Shown here: positions 35,428-48,125 of the stretch, in pieces
Layout: the number at the start of each line of letters is the position of its first letter
How positions within the stretch are numbered: position 1 is the first letter of the stretch
Assembly (NCBI GenBank): GCA_030062745.1
Contig: CP099847.1
Span: forward strand, 27,762,923-27,826,922
DNA from: Capitulum mitella
Lineage: Eukaryota > Arthropoda > Thecostraca > Pollicipedomorpha > Pollicipedidae
Direction: 5' to 3'
DNA length: 64,000 nt
The notes under the pieces: model-generated
What the model was told of the DNA's origin: nothing
The model's database searches: none
What the model saw: the letters and a program-made list of their open reading frames with translations, nothing else
Position numbers and translations under genes: made by a program

Positions 35428-35512
35428 GGCTTGCGGTGCCGAGGTTCAGGCGCTCCGATCCGGGCCAAAGGCGGGTGGTAACGACAGTCTGCGGATGTTG
35501 CAAACATAGCTT
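35428..35512 (-). CDS. Candidate first coding exon of the same gene
   Basis: This is a second 85-nt candidate exon. The acceptor is good (GATTCTTTTCTTTACACACAG) and the donor usable (AAGCC|GTAAGC). It contains an ATG six nucleotides from its start, with G at -3, giving MFATSADCRYHPPLARIGAP then EPRHRK and a split codon. The exon ends in phase 2, exactly what exon B needs, and gives Pro at the junction followed by MNGCEEG. The region upstream of the 50906 donor contains no ATG, so this would be the first ATG in a spliced message. Against it: third-position GC is much lower than in exons B and C, and one junction has a one-in-three chance of matching phase at random. Intron to exon B would be 17,273 nt. 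It could be a chance splice pair. Confidence 0.4.
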
Positions 35513-36019
35513 CTGTGTGTAAAGAAAAGAATCGATCTCGCATGCATGAAAAGATTCTTGATCCGGCAGCTGGCGGCCACGCAAGGGTATCACGTGGGCC
35601 GACGATGGTGCCGGGGCCCGTCCCGGATGTGAAGGTGCACCAGCGGGGCGGCCGCGTCAGGGGACACGCTTGATGGCAGCCGGAAGGTGCGTTTGCCTTT
35701 CAAAATAGATTAGTTCCAGTGTCATCCGCATTCTTTGGGTAAAAACACCCTATCTAAACACAAAGAAAACATGGGACTTATTCTATGGGTATCGATATCG
35801 TCGTTACTGTGGTGATGACAACCTCGCATGGGGAAAAATATTCCCGATACCTCTGTTTAAAAAGCACGCAGCGTGAACTCATGCTAAAAAATATCCAATT
35901 TGTGCAGAACGTCCTTACTGCAGTAGATAAAGGGCGACACGAAGAAAAACGGCATGCCAAACCTTTAAACCACGCATGATCTGCTGCAGCAGATTTTCTT
36001 CTCTCCGCTATCACCAGAT

Positions 36020-36760
36020 CGGCCAGGCCGGAGTAGCTCTTACGGTCATCCGCGTTACTTCAATCGCCACTTACTACCGCGGCCGCGATTAAATCGCTGA
36101 ACGCGGGCGCACGCGAATTTCTCAGATTATTCTCTCACCAGTTAAGGTTGACATAAATCTCGCCAAATGACAAGATCCTCCGGCCGATAGCGCGCGCAAT
36201 TAGCCGAGACGGTAATGCGGCCTGCGCCGGGGCCGGTCGGGCCTGGCTGTCCGGTATACGGGCTCTCGCAGACGGACCGAGGGCCGCACCGAGCGCCCTC
36301 CACTTGACGGTGCCAGCTGATAAGTGAATTGGTCGATCGATCGCGGCGAAAACACAATGGAGATCGAACTGAGAGATATCGGCGGAATTACCGAGCTCAA
36401 GAGGTGCTCTCGTACCACCTCGCAAGAACGCTGACAGGGGTTTCACAAAGCGTTTAAGTGAAATCGCACCGCAGGAGCGTGCAATAAATTGGGCGAGTTG
36501 ACCCTGTAGCGGAGATCAAGAGGCCATCCATACGGGCCGCGAATGAGGAAACCTCGCGGTAAAAACCGGCAGGCGGGGCAGGGTTGGAGGCGACGCAGCG
36601 CACACAAACAGAACGGCCGCCACGGCGCGTCATTAGTGAAGCGGTGTCCCTCCGTCCGCGCCGCGATAGCCGCTCGTTATCAATTAGAAGACCTCCCGAA
36701 CCGTTAACCCTTCACAGGGCATTAATCACAGCGGACGCATGACTTCATTGATTAGCGGCA
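36020..36760. promoter_or_regulatory. ATTA-rich candidate enhancer block
   Basis: About seven ATTA/TAAT cores in contexts such as GATTAAATC, CAATTAGCC, CAATTAGAAG, CATTAATCAC and TGATTAGCG lie in an otherwise GC-rich block about 0.5-1.2 kb upstream of the 35.4-kb candidate exon. No coding signal. Conservation cannot be judged here. Confidence 0.3.
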
Positions 36761-39700
36761 CGGTGGCAGGGCTATCGCGCATTCCACCCATGCTTGATTG
36801 TTTGTTTTCGCGGCAGCTCCTGCGACAGCCGACCGTCAGCGGCCACCCTGTGTCGGCGCCCGGCGGCAGCCACCCTGTGCCGCGGTCGAGCTAAGTGGGA
36901 TGGATCTCACGATACGGTTGCCGGTGCCCCAGCCTGCGGCCTCCGGCCCTGGTCAATTACCGGGTACACCGGAAGGGTAGCGCGGCTTCCAATACACACG
37001 GCCGCCGGCGCCGTGAGGTAACTGGCCGTAATGACCCCCGTTTAGGAGAAATGATGGTGTGCTCGGCCGGTCGGAGGTGGGGGGTGGGGCGCATCCTGAC
37101 ACGGGAATGTACAGAGACCGTGAGAGAGGAAGAAGACGTTTAGACAAGGCAGGAAGAAGCCCTACATCGAGGCCAGTAAAAGTGGCAGTGTGTGGAGGGG
37201 AGGCGCACAAACAACGGCGAAACGGGTAGCAGACAGTTGAATCGTGTGCCGAATGCTGCTACGCGTGACGGAAGTGAACGTTTACCAGATGCCAAGTGAA
37301 TGCTCCACGGGCCTTCAAAACGTGACCATAAAGGCAGCGCCGACACCTAACTCTGCACGTTTTCGCCGGAGGCAATCAAAGCTTTCCCAGCTCCACGTTG
37401 GTCCTGTATCAACCAGCCCTGCGGACGCCGGCCCGACCTCAAGCCGTCTCGGCGCGCGGCCGTCTCTCCGCGGTAGCGCGGCTGCACCCGCCGCCCGGAG
37501 CGGCCCGTCTCCCCGCCGTAACGAGGCTGCACCCACCGGCAGATCTCCCACGCTGATGCCGCGCCGCATCGGCCGCGTCTCGGCGCGGCGAACGCGGAAC
37601 GGGGCCGCGCCGGCGGAGGCGTCCTCTCCGACGAGGCCTCCGCCCGGTAAACGGGTCGCTTCGGGTGCCGGCGACGGCGCGCGACCGCGCCACAAAAATC
37701 GTCCCCGCCCGAGGCGTGAGCCCCCAGCTCTCCAGGGCACGGTCGCGCTCGGCCGGAGGTGTAGTAATCACACGGATGGAGTCCCGTCGCGGTCCGGACG
37801 CGCTCGCAGCGCCGCCGGAGGCGAGAGAACTCTCACGGCTGACGGCGCGCGCGCTGCCCAACTGGCAGCCTCCGCGGCGGCGGCCGGTGGCCGGGCGCGC
37901 TGGCCGGCGGTGGCGGCAGAGGTCGGCAGCCGGCGACGGCATCCGGCGGCCGTTACCCGCCGAGATGAGCCGCCGACGGGCCGGCGGCCGGCGACGCCGC
38001 TGCCGGGCGCAGTTACGCGCCAATTAGTGCCGTTACCGGAACTCGTAACCGGCGGCTGCATGGCCGCGAAGGCGCGGCACTAATGACGTGCCGGGCCGCA
38101 CGAGGCTCGCCGCTCCGCCGGCGCGGCGCGCCGCGGCGTTCGCGACGCGGGCGGCGTTCCTGCCGCGCGAGATGGCGCGTCGTGCCGCCGTGAGAACGCG
38201 CCGCGCGCCGCCGTCGGCGAGGTCGCAGGCCGGGCACCCTGCCGTGCTCCTGGTCACTTTGGCCGGCCGGCGGCGCTCGGCCGGGCTCTCACGCCCCGCC
38301 GAGTCTCCTGCGACGCGTCCGATCCGGCGGCCGGCCGCGCGGCTCGACTTTAGCCGCGGGTCGGCGCCGCGCACGGAGTCGCGCCCGGCGCCCCGCCGCC
38401 GGATCGGCGCGTTTCCCACGGTACCGCGCGCCCGGCGGTCCGATGGGCGTCATTTGGCCGACCGTCGGAGCTCGGTGGCGCAGGTGTGCGCCGGAAGACG
38501 CTGCACGTTCGCGCTGCCGGCGGCTGGCGGTTAGAAACACAGCGGCCGGGCAGGCCGGGCTCGCATTCCTCCGCATGAGCTCACCAACCGACGCGACCTG
38601 GGTCTGCCTCAGAAACAATGCTATGGATTTTAGGGATACTCAGGATCAGAGATATGGACGAAATGTGACCCGTTCTCGACTCGCCCTTCAACCCAGATAA
38701 CTAATGATAAGATCAGAGATAGTTGGTCGGCTTGTGGCCTTTCGGATACCAGAATGCTACCTTGTCATTAAAAAATCGGGTCTCATTGAAACATGGTCAA
38801 TGATAGGTCGAAACGCGTCGCAGGTTATTATTTGTGTACGGAAAAAGTAAGTCACTCTGGAGGCCTGACTTCAGCGAATGCAGTAAATATGCAAAATGTT
38901 CCATGAATGCCGCGGTATTATACGCGGTTCAAGTTAGCTTTTGTCTTACATATTCTTAGACCTAGTCACAACTCTGGGAAGCTCTGAAACTTCATCCAAC
39001 AGCTATAAAAAGGTATTACCATACCGCACAATGATGCCCTAGAATGCAGTAATTGACATATGCCATTCATCTATTCGGAAACATGTACTCGCTACGCTAT
39101 CGCTGGTGATCTCCACGGCGTTGGCCATTCTTGCCCGTTAATTGGGCGATGCCTAAATGTACAGAAATGCTATGGGTCTATCCCATCAGTAAATGGCTAA
39201 GAAGCAAATTTCGTGGCGTTTCGAGTCACAACGGTTCAGAAACAAACACTGCAAACTCTTGTTGACATGAGCTCCGTAAGCTTTATTGAAAGCCTGTAAG
39301 CCTGCACGCCTTTTTCAGTTTTTCAGTTTGAAGGGTGTTTTTCTTACAGCCTTGATAGGCCATCGTGATAAGCCAACCATGCAACGGCAGAGTCACGCGA
39401 GAAATTTGAGCACTGGTGACAGCGCTCCGCTTCGGGTTATCGAACAACAGCCGGCTCTCGAGCACCGAACGGTGAAAGCCCTGTCATCCGTGCACATTTC
39501 GCGCTTCGAAACGAACCTCATTATCATCCTCAGCCACATGACACCAGCTGGGCGCACGATGGAAGCCGTCTCGCTAATTTCCCAATCCGACTAATCACAG
39601 GGAATACTCTGAATCAATCACGGGCATGAGAACCTCGGTCTCTCTTTTAGCGGGCACCTGGGACGCTTATAGATGGGGTCTCATTATTTTTGGCAGCTCT

Positions 39701-40552
39701 CAGGGCTATTACTGGCGCTAGAGGGCGGCGGGTCTCAGAGGTGAAACCAATGAACACCCGGCTCGACCTGGTGTCACTCCAGCGTTTTCGAATCACACCA
39801 CAAAATAACAGGTGGCTGGGGCCCGGCAATAGTTATGGTGCAAAACAATTTTATCATTCTATTACGGTCGTCGTAAATCTGGCGGGCGCTTTCTTGGAGG
39901 CGGCCGCATATTATTGGGCAACAGTTTCAGTGTCAAAAAGCGCATTACCAGGTCGTTTGCCCCCTGTGCTCACAGCGCTGTTACAGCTTGTTAAGCGTTC
40001 TATTTTTAACAAGCGCAAACCATGGGAGCATCATAGATACCATTATTGCTGGGTGTGCTGTTGCGGAATGACAAGCGTCTCGCACACAAATACAATTATT
40101 TTTAATTGTGAGAGAAAGTCGTGTTCAATCGTCGTTTCATCCAGTGTATTAATGATATTTCTCATTAAACAATGATCACTGTAAAACCCTGGCAAACTGT
40201 CATGGCTGTAAGACGGTACGAAAGGTTTACCCATGACACACAGCAATACCCTAGCGCTCCTGAAAACCCACACAGGACCTCGAACCGTAATGGCCATGCC
40301 CGAAACAAACTCAAATAAACAAAAAAGCCTCGCCGGCCGCAGCGAGAATAGGACGTGGCAAAGAACAGTGATCATGGTCGCCGGCCGGTGGTTGCGGTTG
40401 GCCTGTCGGCCGCAGGTCCCAGACCCAGCTCACGGCCGGGCCGCGGCGGCCTGGCGGTGACCGGGCCGCAGACAGGCCGCCACCGCTGCCTGCCGCCGCC
40501 GAGCTCGCCGTGAACAGACCGAACCGCAGCCAAAGAGAGGGGTCCGGCTCAC

Positions 40553-40668
40553 CTGGCACCGCGTCCGACACGGCGCCGCCGCCGAGGAGGAGTCCAGGTG
40601 CCCTGCGGCAGCTCACGCAGGACGTGACGCGAAGTTACGGCCGCCGCCGCCGCCGTCCTCGGTGGGTA
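40553..40668 (-). other. Possible alternative leader exon
   Basis: A strong minus-strand donor (GGTGCCAG|GTGAGCC) is preceded 116 nt upstream by an acceptor-like CCGCCTTCCCCAG. The exon has an open frame ending in phase 2 (peptide YPPRTAAAAAVTSRHVLREL and on), which fits exon B, but it contains no ATG, so it would act as leader only. It sits in a GC island between the 50.9-kb leader and the 35.4-kb exon. The acceptor is weak and the segment could instead be the 3' part of a first exon starting in the island. Confidence 0.25.
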
Positions 40669-42693
40669 CTGGGGAAGGCGGCGTCTCCGGCCGCCCCTCG
40701 GAGCCTCCCTCGGCCGCGGCGTCCGTGCCAAATCACGGCATCATGAACCGCGCCGACCCGGCGGGGGCGGAGCCCTTTCCGGCACTCAGGCGCGGCCGGG
40801 CGCCTGTGCGGCAGGGGTGGCCGACCGGCCTCCTCCCGCTGGCGAGTGATGGTGCAGCGTGCTCGGCTATTGCAGGGGTGGTCGACCCATGCAGCGTGCG
40901 CGGTCACAAAGAGGAAAGCGCCGGCGCCACGAGCGAGCTCGCGGTTTGGACGTTGTGTTTTCCGACACGTCAAGTCGCGGTAAAAAATGGACGAATCCTG
41001 CCGTATCCTGCCGTCTCAGACGTATTAGGAGCGCCAGCAAACGTTAAAAAACCAGGGGGCGCCTGCTGTTCAGACAGACTACTCTCCGATGCTCGTGCAT
41101 TGCAGTCGCCAAGAAAGGGGTTATGTAGATGGTTGCAGCCGTCTCGGACGTATTAGGACTGCTGAAGACGTTAAAAAAGAAACGAGAGTCTGTTGGCTGG
41201 ACATGGCAGGATATTCATTCAGCAGTCTCGAAGTAAGAGGGTTGTATACATGACGTCGCTGGGACAGCCGTGGTTACTGCCAACCTTAGTGACTCAAACC
41301 GGTATGACTTATTGATGTGCAAGCCACGAAAAGAGATGTAATTTTGCTTTCTCGTGTACCGTCAAGACGTCCAAGATGACCGACAACAGAAAAGTACCGC
41401 CCAGGAGACTGGTCATGTTTTAGAGGATAGCCAATATCCATAGACACCTTTACTGGTGGCAGCATTAAATGTCGCCGAGAAATATGGCAGGTCTTAGGGC
41501 TTCTACGGCTTACCGCTCCACGGACCACAATAAAAGGTCGTCGTTAAAATGCCCCAATTTGCATCTCACAGTAAATCTGACCGCTGCTGGCCTCCGCACC
41601 ACTTAAGCGGGCGACACGGCATATTGGTCGCATGGCATGGACGCGTGAATCTCCGGACCCGAGCGGTAACGGTGATGCAGAGAGGACCGAAATAGCACAG
41701 TCGACACTTACCGAGCCGAGCCATGCCAGTCGATGCTATCCGCGCAATGTGACTGGACATGATCGCTCAGCCCCATAAGTTACCGAGGCCCACAGCGCAA
41801 TCGACTGGAGGAAGGTGTACGGTTTCGCAATGGGAGGTCCAGCTTTGTCTTTGGCCTAAGAGCATAATGTTTCCATTAATCTCCCAAACTCTGGCGACAG
41901 TGATCAAATGGCCTATCGTCAGCCTGTCGCCGTGCAAGGACTTGTCCCTGGCCACTTACCGTCTGCATACGAAAAAATCCACGCACAGGCCTCGTGGACG
42001 CCTGAGGTCTCTCAACCTTTGACCGTCCAGCAAAATTTGTTTGCAGCTGTGCTGACTCGGCCTCAAAGCGGAGTTTCAACAGCAGGCGCGAAGATGGCTC
42101 CGAGGCACATTTCGCAGCTGGGGGTGCCCGATGTCGGATTATTTAGCGGGCACAGGCGCCGCGTCAGGCGGACGTATGTTCCCACGATCAATCAGAGATA
42201 TCTGTCAGGACGCGTTAACACCAAGCAATTTCCCAACAGCACTCAGCCAAGTGTTCCAGCCTCCAGGGCGCTGCGCGGCGGCTCTGCCAAATTAGCAGGC
42301 GGCCATCGGCGGCCAGCCAACTATCGTCAATCTCTGAGGGCCGGCCTGCTCGGCGAACGGCCGCCGTCCTGCAGAACTTTTCGCCGCCCGGCCGTATCTG
42401 GCGACAGCTCGTTAAACGGCATCGCGGCGCCGGCGGCTGGGCGTGTGGCCCCCGGCCGCCGGCCGGCCACACGGCCGGCCACGCCCGCAGACGAGCAGAG
42501 CAGCGCGAGATACTGAGACGACAGGAGGCGGATTGGGCTGCTTGAACACGGCAAATATGTGTCGGCGGTGGTGGCCGGACAGACGGGCCGCGGGCCGGCA
42601 GACCGAACAGAACACCCACGGGCCAGGCGACGGAACGACGAGACGACACGACAGCGCCAAGACGCAGCTGGGCGGCGGCCGGACAGCGAAGCG

Positions 42694-42855
42694 TCAGTGA
42701 CCGGCCAAACAGCGGGCAGACAAAAGAGTCGGCAACCAGTCAGGCAGTGGCTGGACAGCAATGTCAGCAGCCAGGCAGGCAGCGGGCAGAGACCTGAGCC
42801 AGTGACCGGGCGGGCAGCGGGCAGCGGGCAGCGGGCGGGCAGCGGGCAGCCGACG
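42694..42855. repeat. Short GCGGGCA-based tandem repeat
   Basis: Irregular repeats of CAGCGGGCAG and CAGGCAGTGG, tightest at about 42805-42852. Confidence 0.7.
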
Positions 42856-44748
42856 CGCCGGCGGCAGACGGCCGCCACCGTACCAACGAGCCGGGCGTGA
42901 GAATTTCCGTCGGACGGCGGCGGCCGCCGCCGACCGCCCTGGGAACGGCCGCTGCATTCATTGTCATTCCGGCATTAGCGCCCGCCGGCTGCCGTGGTCG
43001 GCAAATATGGCGCAGCTCGCCGGCGCGATCGCCGCCGATAGGCTACCGCGCCGCCGGCCGACGTCCGGTGTTCGACCGCTCCCAGTTCGACAGCCGTCAT
43101 TTGCTGGCGATGACCCCGCTACTGGCGACAGGTGTGGTGCAACGCGGCAGATCGGCTAAAAAAGACGAACGGCGGAAAAAACAGCTGTTTACGCCAGCGG
43201 TAATGAATAGCTAAATCATTATCGCGGAAAAATGTTCATGAATTCGACATGTGATGGTCAAAATCGATGCATCAAAATCGTAAACGCGATTTTCCTTCTG
43301 ATATCACAGAATCCCCTCATCGATTTGCATGTCGTCACGCCTCGGAATATCTAAGAGTCCAAGGGTCTAAAGAATCACATTTTAACGATTTCGTACATAT
43401 CGTGCACACTAAAACAAGCAATTAAAATGGTTCATATAATTCAATGCCACCAGATATCCACAAAAATGAGTTTTTCAGGAGAAGTCTTTTACCCTTCAAC
43501 CGAACAAGCATCCTTTTGCATGGAAAGTCAGCAACCCATTGTTATACCTCGCAGCTGTTCCAAGATGAACCGATTCAACCGGCGAGGCGCAGTCAACAGT
43601 TGACCTTAGTCCAGAGACCGGTAGCAAAGCCGGTCATTGTGCCGACCGCGACAAACTGACCCTGTCACAGCGTTCCCGTCATTTCGTTCGGCCTTCAGTG
43701 ACGGGAGAACCACCCTCCAGTCATTCCGCAGTGTACAACCTCCGTCCAGCAACCCCCAGCGCCTGCCACGGCCGCTGACAACCAGCGAAACAGTCACCTC
43801 CACGCGACACTGACGGACCTATGACAGGGTCGGAGCTGGGAACGCACCGACACGCTATTGTCCCGGCTCCAAAACACTGATCCCTGTCAAACAAAGGACG
43901 CGCTGCCCGCCGCAGGAGCCGTGTCGCACAACGGCGACACGATTCAGGCGCCGCGGAGCTGCCGGGAACAGTGACGGAGACCACTGGAGGAATTCTTCCC
44001 ACCGTCTGCGGTTCAGTACCAATGGCGGACACCTCCGCCGCCCACCCGGGCTTTTTTATAGAGGATGCATAAGTCCAAGGCGATAATATTTTTATGTTAT
44101 ATTCTAAATATAAGCTTCCGGACATTGCATACCCACGGCACGTAATGTTACGAAGTGTGAGATTCAGTTCACGTTTTTCGGGCATTTCTCTGAATATCCA
44201 TTTAAGCCTCCAAGCGCTGAATCAGACTCTACTTGATCAACAGGTCACCCCCAACTTTTATCTAACTGCCTTAATTGCGTCTTCCCTTGGTTTTCGGTAA
44301 CTTTATGCCACAGAATCAGAAGACTGTGATGGCTCACGTGGTCGGTATGACGGTGTTGACTACTAGCGGTAGAACGCTAATACCCTCAGATATAGCCAGC
44401 GCAAAATTTGGTAGTACACTATTTTTACAGTGGAGCCATTTGGTCTGATTTAGCATGCAGGAATTTCCGGATCACAAAACGAACAAAGATCCTTTTAATA
44501 CGACACATGCAAGAGCGGGAAGGCACTGGATTACCAACACGCAACAGCTGGAAGCCTTAGAAATCGCTTCTGTCGGCGTTCCAGCCTTCCAAATCAGTCA
44601 AGCTTTTATCCAGGTTTGGGAGCTGTAAGCAAATCCATCCTTCCGCACAGATCAGATGACGCTCTATATAGCAAAACCAAGGATTTAAATTTCTGTGGTG
44701 AGACTGTACCTTACACATTCTAGCACGTCTTCCACAACAGGCAGACGG

Positions 44749-44938
<190 letters not shown>

Positions 44939-45789
44939 CGAAGCGAAGCCAGTCCAGAACATAAAAACAGACACTCGAAAGACACACCAGAATATCGGTG
45001 TGGTCGGTTTTCGCTATCTGTCGTCTCCACATTGGAGTAGCATCATCTCCCAGCTGCGGGCACGCGCAGCTAATCCAGCCTACCTGTGGCTATAGTGCGC
45101 CCAGCTCACGAGTAACGAAGCCACCGCTCTACTGCCACGATACGCCCAGCTGCCTGTACTGTACCGAGACCGAGCCAGTCTGGGCCCGCCCACGGATCAC
45201 CCCTCGACGTCTCGCCTTCTCACAGGGCTCGGCCCGGGCCGGGCCGGACGGCGAGCTGTACGGTCCGGCCCCAGCCGACCACCCGCGGCTCGGTGACCTG
45301 ACCAACCCCCTCCCAGGCGGGGGGGGGGGGCGACCGAGACGGGCCGCCCGCTGCGCCGGCCCGGCCCGCTGACAGGTCATTTTCAGCCTGGCAGGGGCAG
45401 GCGGCTCTAATGAAGTTTACCGTTGTTTGTCGGGCGGCAATGCCGGCCGGTGCAATTCCATTTCCTGAGTGCATTTTAATTACTCCGCCAGCGGCGCGAC
45501 GAGCGGTACTGAGGCCCGTGCGGACCGGGCTTTGTACTGTAATTTTACGGACCATTTACACGAGATCGACCGGGCATAAATAATCCGGCCATTACGACGG
45601 TGTGGCTCTTCACTTGGCAGCGTCTAATCCGATCTGGATCTGACGGCGAGTTCCGCCGTAACGCGCCCCAGTCACGCCGCGCTGGCCGCCCCGCGTGCGA
45701 TATGGAGGGGAGCAGAGAGCAGGCCGGAACCTCTCCGCCCACAGAACTGGAGGGCTACAGCTCAGAGCCACACGAGTAACCCGCCGTAG

Positions 45790-46016
45790 TCAGGGTACAT
45801 TTGTAGTAGGCTGGCTGGCCCAGACACGCCAAAACTGCAGTAGGCCTGCCCCGGGCACGCAGCATCTGTAGGGGGTCTGACCCAGACAAGCTACAAGCGC
45901 AGTAGGCCGACCTAAGGCACACTACATCTGCAGTAGGCCTGCCCCAAACACGCTACAGCTGCAGTAGACCGGCCACATAGAAAAGCTACAGCTGCAGTAA
46001 GTCGGTCCTAGGAAGA
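45790..46016. repeat. About 33-bp degenerate tandem repeat, 7 copies
   Basis: CAGTAGGCC-like cores, mostly preceded by CTACAGCTG or CTACATCTG, recur near 45804, 45838, 45867, 45900, 45931, 45962 and 45995. Many copies contain the palindrome CAGCTG or CTGCAG. Confidence 0.8.
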
Positions 46017-46283
46017 TATCCGCACAGCTAAGGCCTGAGCACACAATATCAGCCCCGATCAAACCAGCTTTCACCAGATTACGATATCCATGGCTTGACT
46101 CTCTGCATAATACTCTCTGAGAAAGCCTAAACAAACATAGACCAAAGGGCTCTGGGATACGGTTTGAAGATGAGCTGGTGTCTCGCCCTATGATAACTGT
46201 CCCGACGGCAGGAGGAAACGACTGGCGACACGAGACCCGCCGCGACCGAATTCCGCCCCCCCCCCCGCCGCCCTCCCGTCGGG

Positions 46284-46380
46284 TCTGATTAATCTGATCA
46301 GATATGCACCATTCTATTAGGCTGATTGGCGCCGCAAAGAAGTGACGCGGCGGCGTCTCGGGCCGCTAATTAGCTGGTTT
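46284..46380. promoter_or_regulatory. Homeodomain-type palindromes in a GC-poor block
   Basis: ATCTGATCAGAT (46292-46303) and GCTAATTAGC (46365-46374) are perfect palindromes, with TTAATC and CTATTAG between them. The second presents a TAATTA site on both strands, as bound by paired-class homeodomain dimers. Confidence 0.35.
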
Positions 46381-46795
46381 CGGGGAGGCGACAGCCACTG
46401 ATCAGGGCCACTCGCGGACATCTGCAGCTGAGTTTTTCTGCCCCTCTATTGTCCCCCTCCCCGACCCCCGCCCGGCTGCGTCCATCACGGCGACCGTCCA
46501 GAGGGTGCCGTCTTTCCCACGAACTCTGTCAGCGGGCGCCAAAGGGCGCGCGCCCACTCCATAAAAACCGGCCGACAAATGGTCCACGATGAGAAAAGTG
46601 CCTAACCAGTGAGAACGGTTTTTCGACAAGTAACAATGATTTACAGGGTGTAATTTTCGTTGCGCAATGTTGGCTTGGTTCGCAGCCGCGCCCGGTCGGG
46701 CAGGATGAACTTGTTCAGTTCGAATTAAGCCCGAACAGGTGTCTCAGGGAACGTGACATCGGCCGAGCAAAGGTCGTGAAAGCTGGTGCAGCAAT

Positions 46796-46813
46796 ATGCA
46801 AATGTTTACCACA
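46796..46813 (+). promoter_or_regulatory. Composite octamer / forkhead / Runx site
   Basis: ATGCAAAT (perfect POU octamer) overlaps TGTTTAC (forkhead), which overlaps ACCACA (Runx), all within 18 nt. AAAGGTC and ACAAAG words lie nearby. Looks like an enhancer core in the intron downstream of the 50.9-kb leader. Confidence 0.4.
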
Positions 46814-47847
46814 TGGGGCGACAAAGTGCTCGTCTGGAACGTTTTGTTGACCATAAACTCATTGCAGCAGGATGAAAGGTCATATTTTTTTGCCATGGCC
46901 GCTTCCCACATTTGAATTGCGCTTTACAACCCGCATAATGTTTTTTCGACGCCCTTTATAGGACCACACAAAGGCTATTCGCTTCAAAAACTACCGTGTT
47001 GAAATTAACTTTGAACTGAAAAAATGGCGATGAAAGTGCACCACTCTGTGTTGCGGTGGCTGAAATTGAAACTCATGTGTAAGGACTTATGTATGCTGAT
47101 AGGTACAAACAAATGCATGGAATACCACATATTTACAAAAGGAATCTGCAAGTGACTTGGTTCACACGGAAAATGCACCAAGAAGGTGGAAGTAAAGCTC
47201 AACAGGGAACAAAAACAAAATACCATATTTCGCGGCGTTGCATGTCTCCACACTATTCGCCCTGAATAGCAGATGCAAATTGATGATTTATGCAGCCGGC
47301 ATTAGGCGATTGTGCTGAGTAACCGGGGCCGAAGGCAAAGCCGGCGCCACAAATCAGAGCGTTTACAGTCGAAAGCAGAGGTCGTTAGCCGGGCTCGGCC
47401 ATACTGATCAACTCGTCGGCCACGGCTGCCAGCCGTTTGGCTGGAAATCGAGTCACACCCGAATCCATTACAGCTGCCGCACCGCATCGCTGTCCGGCCC
47501 CCGGCCGAGAAGATGCACGACGCTGCCCTGCACGGGCTGCCGAGCCACGCCCAGGCCCACGGTCCCCGCTCATCAATGCGGAGACATTTGACCTGTGACG
47601 GCGACGGAGCTCCTGCCGGCCGCGCAGTGCCGTGCCGCCGTGGCGGCCGGTGCCGTGCCGACGTGGCGTGCCGAGACGCCGCTCGGACCCTGCAGCCGGA
47701 GTTTGTCCGTGTCCGACGGCCGGCCCGCACGGCACAGTCCCTGATTTGATGCCGCTCCGAGCTGGTCGTGCCGGGCCGGGCCGGGTCAGCGCGGTCTGGC
47801 GACGTCCGACGGCACGGCGCGACACGGGACGGATCAGGCCCGAGCTG

Positions 47848-48125
47848 GGACGGCGGTACGGGGGAGAGATCACGCGACGGGCCAGCCCTGCACTCAGGCT
47901 CGGGACTGTGGTGCAGGAAGAGACTATGGAACGATACAGAGGGGAGACTATGTGCGGGTCAGTCTGCGCCTCCCGTGTCCGGACGGCGGTACACCGGAGG
48001 GACTAAATGACGGGCAGTCCCTGCGACCAGAATCAAGACGGCCATACAGAGGAAAGAACATGTGACAAGCCAGCTCTGAGCCGCCTGGACTGGGACGGCG
48101 GTACAGAGGAGAGACGATATGGGCG
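47848..48125. repeat. Degenerate repeat around GACGGCGGTACAGAGGAGAGA
   Basis: Five related copies centred near 47855, 47933, 47998, 48043 and 48100, spaced 45-78 nt, so older and less regular than the other arrays. Confidence 0.55.

Larger units (their letters stand above)
36761..44748. other. Intronic mosaic between leader and 35.4-kb exon
   Basis: GC islands lie at 37.4-38.55, 40.4-40.95 and 42.3-43.1 kb. AT-balanced DNA lies at 38.6-40.3, 41.1-41.9 and 43.2-44.7 kb. Holds the possible leader exon at 40.55 kb, a CTCF-like core at 39.72 kb, POU octamers at 41557 and 43323 (minus), and a 202-codon plus ORF from an ATG in good context at 41908. No transposon ORF seen. Confidence 0.4.

Noticed and set aside
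39690-40175. 161-codon plus ORF
   Set aside because: Starts at TTG, has no family resemblance, and a few ORFs this long are expected by chance in 64 kb.
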